Positions 11,529 to 22,652 of a stretch of 64,000 bases of DNA are shown in pieces. The translations under genes were made by a program, and so were the position numbers. The notes under the pieces were generated by a model that was not told the origin of the DNA, ran no database searches, and was given only the letters and a program-made list of their open reading frames with translations. The first letter of the stretch is position 1. Each line of letters opens with the position of its first letter. Origin of the DNA: Isoetes taiwanensis (lineage: Eukaryota; Streptophyta; Lycopodiopsida; Isoetales; Isoetaceae); assembly GCA_021234155.1 (NCBI GenBank), contig JAJEKV010000032.1, positions 11,602,099-11,666,098 on the forward strand, written 5' to 3'.

Positions 11529-12320
11529 GTGATTTTTTTTTTTTTTTGAAGGAAAGAAGCTTTTTAATCATTAATTATGGAAAACAATTACATAAAACCT
11601 TGGCATATCCAAAGATAATAAGCCTTTAAGTTTAAGCTATATAAGCTATAACTTTTGTCAATAGGGTACGCAGGATGGATGATGATCGGATCCCGAAGAA
11701 AGCCATGGAAGCCTCCACAAGTATGGGCTGGTATAAAGATGTATTGGAGTGGGCGGATAGTTGGGGGCTGAACAGCACAAGTTGGCCAGACTCAGAAATA
11801 GGGGTGCGAGACATGGTGCAGTCACTAGTTTTGCAACGGATTTGGGCTGATCCTGGCACAAAAATGGCTTACTATATGAAGGAGGTGAATATGATGCTTG
11901 TGTACTCTGATCAGGCATATCTTCATGCATGTATCCCGCGACACTTGAAGCAAACCATTGCAAGATACCGCACGGGCTCACATAAGCTTCAAATAGAGAT
12001 GGGTAGATGGTTTGGCATTCCAAGGGAAGAACGTATTTGCTCGATGTGCACAAACGGGGATATTGAAGACGAAGAGCATGTGTTCCTAACATGCATAGCA
12101 TATGCAGAACTCAGGGACAAATTTGATATTAGTTTTCGTAATTTCCATACTCTCTTAGATTTGGATCCACAAAAGCTAGGTTGTTATCTCAAGACAGTGG
12201 AGTCACATAGACTATTTTTAATTCATCTACAATCAAACAGAAATATGTAATTTGTTGCTCTATGACCTCAAGGTCCTAAAGGGCATGATCAATACATTAT
12301 TATTTATTATTATTATTATT
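11529..12320 (+). mobile_element. LINE 3' fragment with zinc-binding C-terminus
   Basis: The plus-strand frame 11675-12250 (191 codons) has WFGIPREERICSMC followed by EDEEHVFLTC: a Cys-x2-Cys ... His-x4-Cys cluster like that found after the RT of L1-type LINEs. Downstream, ATCAATACATTATTATT leads into a TTA-rich tail at about 12290-12320, a plausible LINE 3' end. The fragment lacks the RT itself and is 5'-truncated. Immediately upstream, 11529-11545 is a T-run followed by GAAGGAAAGAAGC, which looks like the 3' end of another minus-strand LINE. Confidence 0.6.
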
Positions 12321-12479
12321 ATATAGAGTTTAAAAATAGCTTAAAGTTGCAGAAAACAAAATGAAATAGATCAAGATATTTCTGATCCACTTAGATCTGT
12401 CCAGGAAGATAATGCTGTTATCCTTGTCAGTTGAGCCCTTGTGCAGATTGAACACAGTACCTGATAAAAGCAAAGGAAA

Positions 12480-13576
12480 CTCAGAAGTTATATGAATGGA
12501 GAAAATGGAAATGGTCTCGGATCTGAGCTTGATAGATTGGAATTTGATTGCTCCCCCAGTCCACTAGTTCCAGTAGCCTGACAGAATTACATGTGGCCAT
12601 TAGATGGATCAGTGTTCCAAAGCAATCGGCCCTTCCTCTATGGTAGTAATAGCTTTCCCTGTAAAATTCAAATTGAGATTCTGTCATCTCTCTGCCAAAC
12701 CTGCTAATGAACCAGAACAATGCATGCATAAGATGAGTTCCTTTGCAGAATTCCTCAGCCCACTGAATTTCCCTTCCTGGAATTTCTCTCAAAGTGTCCA
12801 TAAGCTTTCCTTTGACTATCCCTGTCCAGAAGCTATAATCATGATTATACTGAAATATATCTGCCCTACTATTTCCCTGCCTTGCCATTATAGCCTCTTC
12901 TGCCACATCATACTGAAGGTCAAGCTTATATTTACAGTTCCAGAGGTAATCTAGCAACAAAAGAATTGGAGTTAGTAGAAGTGTCATGACAATTTAATTT
13001 AAAAATACTGAAAGGACCAGTAAAACTTCCAAAATTATTCCATCTACTGTCATATTTTTCGGCATATTTATTCTTATGAGCTGTAGCCATCAATTCTATG
13101 TCATAAATAATCTGAAACTTAATCCAAACAATTGAATTTTTCTGACCACCATAAAGGCACTTGTTTCTGTGCTTCCATATGTTCCAAAGAATAATATAGC
13201 AAACAGATTTTCTTAGGGGATCATTATTAGAAATGAATTCAATTTCCTTGGTTTCAGAATACCAAAGTTATTAAGGATCCAATCCCATAAGCCATAAATT
13301 TTTGGACATATAAAAATATGTTAAACGCTTTCACTAGAATTGCAGTCAAGTGGACATTGCTGAGAAATAATTTGGTCAGAGCTAGAGTAAATCTTGTGAA
13401 GAAGATCCAAACTTGGAATGCTTTTGTTGGCTAGTAACCAAATGAGAAAGGCAACTTTTGGTGGGCAATAAGATTTCCAAATATTTTTAAAAAGGGCAGA
13501 CTCAAGATCAGAGTTTATATGGCAGTATTTACTAGCTTTAGATTGATGAGAATCCCGAGTAAGTAAGCATAGATAT
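12480..13576 (-). mobile_element. LINE C-terminal part, left piece of a split LINE
   Basis: On the minus strand from 13570 the frame reads ALFKNIWKSYCPPKVAFLIW then LLANKSIPSLDLLHKIYSSS and CPLDCNSSESV, the zinc-binding RT-associated domain of plant L1-type LINEs (WK..CPPKV..F.W). After a frameshift near 13200 it continues with VCYIILWNIWKHRNKCLYGG, the usual C-terminal ILWNIWKHRN motif. The 168-codon minus frame at 12481-12987 follows in the same direction; its function is unclear. The remaining part of the same LINE lies at 16307-17600, separated by element B. Confidence 0.65.
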
Positions 13577-16302
13577 TGGGAGGGGGCAAACCCTCGTTTA
13601 TGTGGGTAGGGCATATCCAGGTATATGCTGGCATATGCCTAGCATATGCTGGTGACAGCTGCTGCCTGTAAACTGTCGGTCGCGAAGGCCGGAAGAGGGG
13701 TCTGGCTATGGCGGGGATCATGTGGAGGTTTCTGCAGATCTTTGCCCAGTCCGTTATGGCGGCATCCGTTTTGAAGGATGAGTCTTTCTGCCCGTCCGCA
13801 CTCTTTGTATTCGGGGATTCCCTTTCTGATACAGGCAATGACGCCGTCGCCTTTCCACGAGCTCTTTCTTACGAGAATTTCCACTACGGCCAGACTTATG
13901 ATGGTCGTCTTCTTGTCGATTTTGCAGGTTCTTGCTCAAATTTACTCTGATTTAAGTCGATCCATCTTCTAGCCTTTAATTCTATGTATTCTGTTTGCCC
14001 GGCTTTTGAAAGATTAATGCGATTGGCTTGAGTTTCAAGGGCTGAATGATCTGTAACAGTAGCTCAAGTTCTAGATTCGTTCCTCGATGTCTTGTATCCA
14101 GCTTTCAATTCTCATCTTTTTGTTGCCGCATTTGCGAGATATAATGCGAATTTGCTTTAAACTGAATGTTAAAGCTTGCCTATGACAGCTCAAGCTTTCC
14201 GGTTTCCTCTTCTTACTCCTTATGTTCAAGCTATTGGGGCAAATTACCAGCATGGTGTTAATTTTGCTTGGAGGGGTGCTACGGCCAGAGCAACATCTTT
14301 GGTGACCCCTTTTTACCTTTCAAATTAAGTAGACCAGTTTCTTTCATTTCAAAAATCGGTTGTTACCGCTGCAACAACGAATTCCTTGCAAGGTTTTAAT
14401 GCTGATGACCATATTCTCAATCTGATTTGGGATATTCTAGTAGTTTTGATTTTCTATTAAATGGCGGATTGTAGCTCTGACACAATGCGTGGCAGCAATA
14501 CAGATAGCATAACGAAACTTCCGGCCGTAAATGACATCTCAAATGCTCTCTTTTTTATCCACATTGGCATCAACGATTTCTGGCAAAATCTTGCATAAAA
14601 TAACATGAACCTACAGCAAATAAAGGCCACTATTGCGCCTGATGTTGTTCAGACCATAACTAATGCCATTCAGGTGAGCATTTGTTCTCATATGTCAAAA
14701 AATGGAACCTTACACAAGTGCTCTGCTCTATGCTTAACTCAAAATCATGGGCTTTTTCTTGTCAGAATCTACATTCGTATGGAGGAACTAAAAAGTTTAT
14801 GGTCGTAAATGTTCCTACAATCGGTTGCCTTCTCATGTTTTTGAGCAATTATGGAATCGGAAAATATGCAGATTATGATACTAAGGGCTGCTTAAGTCAG
14901 CATAATAATGTAGTTCGCTTATACAATCACGAGCTCGAATAGGCCACGAAAAGGATTAGCGAAGGAAACCTTGATATCAGCATCATATATGCAGATTATT
15001 TCCAGATCCACGAAGATGTGATGGCGAATGCAAGGGCATATGGTAGGGTGTTTTTCATTTTCATGCAGTAAGAAAACCATAGATGAATTCGGAAGCTAGA
15101 TTTAGAAATTTTTGGAAGCATAATTTTTAAGTTCGAATTGATACTTACTGCAGGATTTAGGGCGGATAAGAAATTGACGGCATGTTGCGGAGGAGGAGGA
15201 AGCTATGGAGTTCCGGTGTTGCCATGCAGATACAATAATACAAGTGTTTGCCAAGACCCATCTGGGTACATAAGCTGGGACGGAATTTTTAGCAAATTGG
15301 TGGCCACTTCATTTCTGAAGGGCAATTATTTGCATCCTTTTTACAATATGGCAGCATCGTGTACCCTCAATATATAGTGCTTTTATGCGGCATGACTAAA
15401 AAATGCTTTTCTTATGATCCAAAAAAATGAGGATAAATCCCACGTAGGTTTGGTCACTGCAGACCAAGTTCCACATTCAAGTCAAGCTAAATGTATAGAA
15501 TCCCATTATTATAATGCAATGGGATAAATATTTGTGGTGTTGCGAAGTTCCATTCCGTTTTGGAAGTTTGCATCAAATAAGCAAGGTGATAAAAGGATTG
15601 TGATAAACTTTACCCTTCTATGAGCCTTTAAGGGAAGTAATCTTTGTTTTGACATGCCGTTCCACGAAGTTTGTAACTCGGAACTCACATATGTAAAATA
15701 TTCATCAAATTATTTGGCATTCGTGATGCTCTATTTTACCACATTACCAACAAAGGTTAGAAATATGATATTTTTTTATTGTCAATGGTAAAGACTAAAG
15801 AATCATTAACTTTTAAAAAATTATTGTGCTCTAATGTTAAGTATAAAGCAATGTTTGGCATAATAAATACAGAAAGACAAGGTTGTTTTGCCCCCATGGC
15901 CAACACGGTATTAAAATATTTAAGGGCCACATTTCCAATTGGGCCTTCTCTCGCAAGTGACACTTGCAGATGAAAGGGTTTTTTAAGAGGTAGTTCTATA
16001 TTAGGTGCACAAATGTTGACATGGGTTTTTAAGAGGTAGCTATATTAGGATGTTTGTTTGTTTTAATCAGGATGGTTAGTGACAATTCATTTCTCATATA
16101 CTTCAAATGATACTGATATTTTAGGGATCAAGAATGAAATTCTTGTTGAAAACAAGAATCAAGTATCAAGTATTGTATTGTATCAAGTATTGTATTGTAT
16201 CAAGCGTTGTATTGTTTTGATTGTGAAAACATGACTTTGAAGATGATTTAAGCCACTTCACCCTCGAGGGACGGAGGGCAACCCTCCGTGCGCAGCACCT
16301 TG
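13577..16302 (+). mobile_element. Helitron-like element B, carrying a GDSL lipase gene
   Basis: A 2.7-kb insertion between two pieces of one minus-strand LINE. The left end, GGGGGCAAACCC then TCGTTTATGTGGG, matches element A. The right end has a perfect hairpin ACGGAGGG-CAA-CCCTCCGT (16271-16289), then 13 bases ending CACCTTG before TTT. Hairpin distance and absence of terminal inverted repeats fit a Helitron-like element, though the terminus is CTTG rather than CTRR. The cargo is a multi-exon lipase gene with its introns, so capture was at DNA level, not by retroposition. 15380-16250 inside it holds no recognisable gene. Confidence 0.55.
13708..15377 (+). pseudogene. GDSL esterase/lipase pseudogene
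   Basis: Five exon-like segments give GDSL blocks in order. Exon 1 (13708-13927) has FVFGDSLSDTGN (block I, nucleophile Ser) and GQTYDGRLLVDF. The second (from about 14190) has GANYQHGVNFAWRGAT. The third (about 14520-14672) has FFIHIGINDF (block III, Gly-x-Asn-Asp). The fourth (from about 14765) has KKFMVVNVPTIGCL. The last (from about 15154) has CCGGGGSYG and DPSGYISWDGI. Introns have GT/AG edges. It is dead: in-frame stops at 14326, 14596 and 14940, and the catalytic Asp-x-x-His of block V is lost (WDGIFSKL where WDGIH is normal). Family members are secreted plant esterases. It lies wholly inside element B. Confidence 0.85.
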
Positions 16303-16306
16303 TTTA

Positions 16307-17600
16307 TCTCTAAATGTTGCACATTATATTAGAGTCAAGATTTATAGCCTTCACAGTCCTCATTATATGATCAAAAAGAATTCTATCAGAGGTTGTGCCT
16401 CCAATTTTAGATTTAAGTCTAGTCCAAGATATCCATCTGTTATCATGCCATAAATCACCTAAGGATAAAATATCCTTTTCCATCCACTTTTTATAAATTC
16501 TGGGATGTTTCAAAGCTAAAGGCTTAAACGTGAACTAAACTACTGATAAAGTTGAATTTTCCTTGGGGAGAAGTAAGCTCTCTACATCTGCCTAATAAGT
16601 GACTTGTGTTGTTTGGGCTTAAAGCCTTTGGGTAAGTGACAGGCGAGTTTAAATAGCAAAGGAATGTGGTCGGGTTCTGGTTGTTTTGCACTTATCACAA
16701 AACCACTAATTAAGTTACAATCTGAACTCAACAAATAATCAACAATACTGGAACTGGTAAAAAAGTCACTGAACCCATTTTAGGAAATTGATTGACTACG
16801 TTCAGGATTTTCTGCCCACAAGTTGTTTCAAAGTCTGAGAAAAAGTCTCCCAGTTGGTTCCTAATAGCATCTGCTGAGGATCTAGCCTAGCTGGTATCTT
16901 CTATCTCATGCCTTTCATCATTCAAGTTTTTAAAAGACACAATTTGTTGCGCCTTAGTTCTGGCATTAAAGTCGCTAACTAATATCACATCTCCTTATGG
17001 AAAGGGTTATCTCTATCCATGTTGGGTTGATTTTAGACATGTTAAGTAGAGGAAAGTAACATGCTGGTAGAAAAGTATCACACCCCTGAGCAACCATCTT
17101 TAGCCAAAAATATTAATTTCTCATGTTCTTTGATACCAAAGGCACATTGTCCTTAAATTTTAGTCTGATATAAGCCATTAGACCTCCAAAATCACGACTT
17201 GCACATGTGTCCTTGTTGTTCCAAACACTATATCAAACACTCCAAATCTGGTAGAGAGCTAGCTTGGTGCTCCCATGTTTCTACAAAAGGAATTAAGTCA
17301 GCACTCATTTAAAACTCTTTAGTGGCTTGTACTTAGTCTGGGATAAGCTCAAGGTCATGAGTCCCTAGTCTTGTCATCTTCTGGTAACCACTGCTCTACC
17401 ACTTCGATCAAGATACGACACAAAACTTTCATTTCGATCTTCCCTAATTTTACACCATTCCTTTTTGCGGGTTTCTAATCGAGCATGTGTTAAATCCAGG
17501 TCCAGCCAAATTCAACGTCCCTTTAAGGTCAATCTATCACTCAAACTGTGATGCGTAATTTAACCAAAATAGGCATGGGAGTGTTCACATAAAAAACGAA
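16307..17600 (-). mobile_element. LINE endonuclease and pre-zinc region, right piece of the split LINE
   Basis: The frame 16313-16513 (HPRIYKKWMEKDILSLGDLW then HDNRWISWTRLKSK) is the segment that precedes the zinc-binding domain in plant LINEs, and it would continue at 13576. Farther up, in broken frames at about 16560-17000, the minus strand gives DFNARTKAQQIVSF, then VDYLLSSDCNLISGFVISAK and PDHIPLLFKLACHLPK, the end of an APE-type endonuclease. The RT core is missing, so the copy had lost its middle. 17600-17700 is unassigned. Confidence 0.6.
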
Positions 17601-17713
17601 GCCCACATCCTCCTTAAAATACCCCCTTTTGGAAATGGAGAATTGAGGATCAAAGGATAATCTTCTGTGGAGAAGGGAATTCTAGTTCTATGTTAATGGG
17701 GGGATGGCGACTT

Positions 17714-18362
17714 CAAACATGGGGATTTTTTGTAATAAATGAAGAATGGGGGATGAGGAGAAATGGGGTAGTCAAGGGTATTAGAGGTAATGAGGGAGTA
17801 ATAAGGGGATTGCAATTTAGAACATGGGGATTTCTACTAAAAAAATGAAGAATGGGGGATGAGGAGAAATGGGGGTAGTCATGGTTAGTAGGGTTAATGA
17901 GGGAGTAATGGGGATTGCAATGTAGAACATGGGGATTTTCTGTATAAAATGAAGAATGGAGGATGAGGAGAAATGAGGTAATCAAGGGTATTATGGGTAA
18001 GTAAGGGAGTAATAGGGGGATTAATCTAGAACATGGGGATTTCTACTAAAAAAATGGAGAATGGGAGATGACGAGGAATGGGGTAGTCATGGTTAGTAGG
18101 GGTAATGAGGGAGTAATGGGGGATTGAAATTTAGAACATGGGGATGTCTACTAAAAAAATGAAGAATGGTAGATGACGAGAAATGGGGTAGTCAAGGTTA
18201 GCAGGGGTAATGAGGGAGTAATGGGGGATTGCAATTTAGAACGCGAGATGAGAAGAAATGGGGTAGTAGGTTTAGTAGGGGTAATGATGGCGTAATTGAG
18301 GGATTGCAATTTAGAATGGAGGGATGAGGAGAAATAGGGTAATCAGAGTTAGACAAGGGGAT
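17714..18362. repeat. 105-bp tandem repeat (minisatellite)
   Basis: Six imperfect copies of a G/A-rich unit. Each begins with GAACATGGGGATT, then (G)AAGAATGGGGGATGAGGA, GAAATGGGGTAGTCA, a GGTTAGTAGGGGTAATGAGG-like part, and AGTAATGGGGGATTGCAA. Unit starts fall near 17715, 17820, 17925, 18030, 18134 and 18238, so the period is steady at about 105 bp. The last copies are shortened. No coding role; 18363-18849 beyond it holds nothing recognised. Confidence 0.9.
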
Positions 18363-18849
18363 CAGCTCTTGCCTTCCGGTAGGTGGTAGGGCTTTTTTAT
18401 ATATAAATAAATAAGTAATTATTAGTTATATATCCAAATGTGATTTCTAAAGGTACAACGTTTCCATCAAGCATCAATGTTTCAATCCATGTGTTTTAGC
18501 ATATGAAAATAAGCAGGGCTAATTTGTGGGAGATGGGATTCTATCCAAACAATTGGCACTAATGGGAAATGGAGTGGGAACATCTCAGTATTCCGTTGTG
18601 CTAACAATGGCAAGTCATTAAACTTAATTATTTATGATGCAAGATCATCATGGTGAAGAGATGCATGCATGGACAAAGAATTAACCTAGTAATGGAAAAA
18701 AAATAGTCTTAGCACAACATGCTTTTTTATGCAAGAGAGTGCACATAAAAGTACACAAATTGGGTTTTGGAAAAAATGTTTGTTGGCATGAAGTATCAAA
18801 TAGGCTTTATGTTGAATAAATGACAAAATTGTGAGGGAAAAGCTATGGT

Positions 18850-19580
18850 TGTTAGTTCTTATAGAAATTTATCAATTCAATTTCAATTGCTAGACCTTGA
18901 TCTCACATCTTACACACTAGATATTATTGCTTCAATGGTCACCCAATTTATATAAACCATTAGAATACAAACATCTGAATATCGATCAAAACCTTAACTC
19001 ATTAGTTAACTCCTTCTTTTGTTATCTACTACCGGATCGATCTGTTAGATCAACCCTTGCAGGTTTACCAACCTTAATAGTGTATAGATCCGTCGGTTAT
19101 GGTGCCGACCTGGCTGAGTCTGGTGGTTAAGCCATAACCGAGATTTGAATTTAGACTTGGCTCCACAATATTTGTCCAGCACATCTTGCCCTAATGTAGA
19201 AACATTTAGGATCGTAATACAATGGCTTGTCTTAACCATTAAAAACCAACCATAGAACCATAACCAACCATTGAACCATAATGATTGAGATAATAATTAG
19301 AATAATACCACAATGATCTTATCACAATGATCTGACATGTTCAACATTCCCTCTTCAGATCATTGTTCTGTTGTAACCAGATGTGATTCAACCAATTTAT
19401 CGAACCATGGTCTTCTTGTCTACAAGAGATTCTTCTGATTAAATGGCTCTGAAGCTTTAATATAAATTCCCTCTTCAACCATATTCACTGTTCATGTTCT
19501 CTGTATGTGAATATCAGACAGACGTGTTTCAGCTTCATAATAACCAACTTTCTCTTAGCAATATCTGTGCTGTTCTGACA
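18850..19580 (-). repeat. Copia 3' LTR
   Basis: 731 bp; plus-strand edges are TGTTAGTTC and TTCTGACA, i.e. TG...CA. Nearly identical to the right LTR by eye, with small differences such as a duplicated CCATAACCATAACC in the right copy, so insertion is fairly recent. Confidence 0.9.
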
Positions 19581-19711
19581 GATCCAGATTCCTTTCCTAG
19601 TGTTTCAGTAGAGCTCAACATCTTCTACTGGACTGTGACACCAAGTATTTGTTTGAATTTATCAAACTTGAGTTGTGTCAATGCCTTTGTAAAAATGTCT
19701 GATGCCTGCTC

Positions 19712-20410
19712 TTATGTGCTAACATATTCCACTACAATGTTCTTTTGAGCCACCATTTCTCTTATAAAATGCATGCTAAGTTCAATGTGCTTAGTTCTTT
19801 GGTGAAGAACTGGATTTCTAGTGATAGCAATGCAGCTTTGGCTGTCACACAGTAATATAGTTGGATCTCTTTGCATAATTCCAAGCACATTTAATATTCT
19901 CCTGGCCCATATGATCTCTTTGGCTACAAGTGTGGTGGCAGCATATTCTGCCTCAGCTGTAGACATGGCAATACTTGATTGCTTCTTGGATTTCCATGCA
20001 ACTGACCCTCCTCCAAGCAAGAGTGAAAATCCAGATGTTGATTTCCTGCAATCTAAATCAGATGCCCAGTCTGCATCACAGTATCCCATGAGTGTCATAT
20101 TATTATTAGAATAACAAATACCCTGTTCTTGAGTTCCTTTAAGAAATCTTAACACTCTCTTTGCTGCCATCCAATGCATCCTCCCTGGATTGTTTGAGTA
20201 TCTACTTACCAGGCTTACAGAATAAGCAATGTCAGGCCGTGTGCAGTTAGATACATAGAGCAAGCATCCAATCAATTCCCTGAATGGAGTGCCTTCCATC
20301 TCTTCAGATTCTTTTATTATTTTAGGACATATACCCTCTGAGAACTTATGCCCTGGAACTAATGGTGTATTCACTGATTTACAAGATTCCATACCAAACC
20401 TTTTCAGCAT
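19712..20410 (-). CDS. Copia RNase H domain
   Basis: 232 codons: LKRFGMESCKSVNTPL, then GCLLYVSNCTRPDIAYSVSL, GYCDADWASDLDCRKSTSGF (first catalytic Asp in the CDADWA motif), STAEAEYAA (catalytic Glu), LLCDSQSCIAI (catalytic Asp) and HQRTKHIE. These motifs are complete and well kept. The RNase H removes the RNA strand during reverse transcription. The frame starts abruptly at the insertion point near 20411, and its upstream RT half lies at 23470. Confidence 0.9.
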   Translation of the reverse strand: MLKRFGMESCKSVNTPLVPGHKFSEGICPKIIKESEEMEGTPFRELIGCLLYVSNCTRPDIAYSVSLVSRYSNNPGRMHWMAAKRVLRFLKGTQEQGICYSNNNMTLMGYCDADWASDLDCRKSTSGFSLLLGGGSVAWKSKKQSSIAMSTAEAEYAATTLVAKEIIWARRILNVLGIMQRDPTILLCDSQSCIAITRNPVLHQRTKHIELSMHFIREMVAQKNIVVEYVST

Positions 20411-20569
20411 GCTTTGTTCCAGGTTTTATTTTAGTGCTTATTTGGTTTCATCTGCAGCCAGAGCTCCTTTTTATTTTTTTAGATTGCTGGAAGGGTCGGC
20501 CTGCAAGGTCACAGAATTTACGGTAGATGTGCTCCTTGTTGCATTGCAAAGTGCCATGGTTAAATATAT

Positions 20570-20881
20570 TTGGATTCAAGGGCTGATTCCTCTCTCAAGT
20601 TTGGCGATGTAGATGAAAATGAGGCAGTTGGAGATGTTGGAAGAGTTTATGGGCATGAGAAACAGCCTGATAACATTGTTTCAGAAAGATTTTCTTTAAA
20701 AGCTGTGACTTTCTATACTGGTCATGATACCGATGGAAAGGTCGAATGGTCCCACGGAAATTATTCTGTTGAAGAGTATACAAGTGCACAAGCAAGGGCT
20801 GCAAATGATCTTTATTATTATCATCAGTTTGGAATGCAATATACTAGGGTGAGGCAAATTATGATGTCAAAGCTTTTGTAG
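20570..20881 (+). pseudogene. Unidentified captured gene fragment in the inverted repeat
   Basis: Frame of 104 codons with natural-looking composition: SLKFGDVDENEAVGDVGRVY, RFSLKAVTFYTGHDTDGKVE, WSHGNYSVEEYTSAQARAAN, DLYYYHQFGMQYTRV. I do not recognise the family. The inverted copy (21540-21850) has frame-breaking indels, so only this arm is open. It may be an exon of a host gene. Confidence 0.4.
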
Positions 20882-21059
20882 CTATTGGCTAACTCAGTTG
20901 ACACTTCTCATCACATGTGGCAATTTAAAATGTATGGTTTGCAATAACACATCATTCATTTTGTATTTTTATTTTCTTGTTTTGTATTTTGAATGTGACA
21001 ACCAACATAACTATTATTAACATTAATTAACACAAACCATTACATTCAACATGTTTAAA

Positions 21060-21345
21060 TTAAAATCCCCCTAAAACCCCCTTTGGTTTGGGTGCATATT
21101 CACACGGGGGGTGACTCCGGGCAACGAGAGCTGTTGGATAGGCATGTTCACCCCTTATTCCTTAATCTACACCGTACACAAAGTTCCTCATTTGTGGGGT
21201 ATAGATGTACAGAATTTGCTATATTGTATAACAAGATTCGCAAAATACTATAAGATTTGAGGTAATATACTATATGGTGTTGATTTTGTACATGCAAAAC
21301 ATAATTATAGGGGCTCTCGCTGCCCTATGTCACCCCCCGTGTGAA
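21060..21345. mobile_element. MITE at the centre of the inverted repeat
   Basis: The left terminal part has AAATCCCCCT, AAAACCCCCTTTGGTTTGGG and TGCATATTCACACGGGGGG. The core matches the MITE at 56876-57090 almost throughout (CTTATTCC, TCTACACCGTAC, AAGATTCGCAAAATACTATA). The right end lacks the ACCCAAACCAAAGGGGG part. Confidence 0.75.
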
Positions 21346-22068
21346 TATGCGGATTTTAATTTAAACATGTTGAATGTAATGGTTTGTGTTAATTAATGTT
21401 AATAATAGTTATGCTGGTTGTCACATTCAAAATACAAAACAAGAAAATAAAAATACAAAATGAATGATGTGTTATTGCAAACCATACATTTTAAATTGCC
21501 ACATGTGATGAGAAGTGTCAACTGAGTTAGCCAATAGCTACAAAAGCTTTGACATCATAATTTGCCTCACCCTAGTATATTGCATTCCAAACTGATGATA
21601 ATAATAAAGATCATTTGCAGCCCTTGCTTGTGCACTTGTATACTCTTCAATGTAATAATTTCCGTGGGACCATTCGACCTTTCCATCGATTATCATGACC
21701 AAGATAGAAAGTCACGCCTTTTAAAGAAAATCTTTTCAAACAATGTTATCAGTTGTTTCTCATGCCCATAAACTCTTCCAACATCTCCAACTGCCTCATT
21801 TTCATCTACATCGCCAAACTTGAGAGAGGAATCAGCCCTTGAATCCAAATATATTTAACCATGGCACTTTGCAATGCAACAAGGAGCACATCTACCGTAA
21901 ATTCTGTGACCTTGCAGGCCGACCCTTCCAGCAATCTAAAAAAATAAAAAGGAGCTCTGGCTGCAGATGAAACCAAATAAGCACTAAAATAAAACACGGA
22001 ACAAAGGCAAAGAACCCAATCGTCCAAGATATTGGCCTATTGCTCCCCGCAAAGAAGGTTAACACTCA

Positions 22069-22652
22069 TTGGATTGGCGACCATTGCGGGTCAAGAACAT
22101 GGCGGAGGAAATAATGGATGTCTCGAAAACAAGTGAGCATAAGCCATGCCCCCATTTTCCTTTCTATGCCATCCCCAGGGCAAGGCAACCCTTTGGATCT
22201 GGATCTGGGTTTTCCCTTGCTAATTTTGAAGCATCTGGACTGCTTTTACATATTCACTGAAGGAGGATAGGCAATAGAGAACAGCCGAGGTATCACGTCC
22301 TTGGGAATATATCCAACAAATGATCAAGATATAGCTGCAAGAGTTGCAAATATGGGTGCATTGGTCCAGTATCACGGTAGTTGAGGCAATGAATTCAAAC
22401 CGGGAATAGAAGATGCCCAATTCCCAATTTGGGTCCTCACCAATGATCTAGAAGGCGCCATCAGAGCCTTTCTAGGTGGTCCACTTTGAAAGCCCCCAAC
22501 ATCTTTGCAAACCACATAATATGCAAACCGAGAATACATATCTTGAAATGCATCAAGCTCAACTCGACTTGCACCCATTGTATCGGTCTTGATTTTGTTC
22601 TTGAAAAGAAATGAGACTGGCTCAATATTGATGCACCATTTTCAAGAAGCAA
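22069..22652 (-). pseudogene. Possible captured exons, family unknown
   Basis: The minus-strand frame 22372-22578 reads ASRVELDAFQDMYSRFAYYV then VCKDVGGFQSGPPRKAL, in natural-looking protein style. An overlapping frame (22461-22652) continues upstream with GASILSQSHFFSRTKSRPIQ. A plus-strand frame at 22069-22260 includes PRARQPFGSGSGFSLANF. No domain is recognised; treat as probable gene fragments within the inserted element. Confidence 0.3.

Larger units (their letters stand above)
20409..22005. repeat. Long inverted repeat of gene-like sequence around a MITE core
   Basis: Left arm 20409-21114 and right arm 21329-22005 are inverted copies, diverged a few percent with small indels. The 215-bp centre is a MITE core. 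Both arms carry the same reading frame (AYLVSSAARAPFYFF then RLLEGSACKVTEFTVDVLL), and the left arm also carries an intact 104-codon plus-strand frame (20570-20881; SVEEYTSAQARAANDLYYYH). The right arm lacks about 29 bases of the MITE terminal repeat next to GAATATGC. A transcript across it would fold into a ~700-bp hairpin. Confidence 0.85.

Noticed and set aside
17714-18362. CRISPR-like regular repeats
   Set aside because: Copies are contiguous and degenerate with no unique spacers; this is an ordinary minisatellite in a eukaryotic genome.
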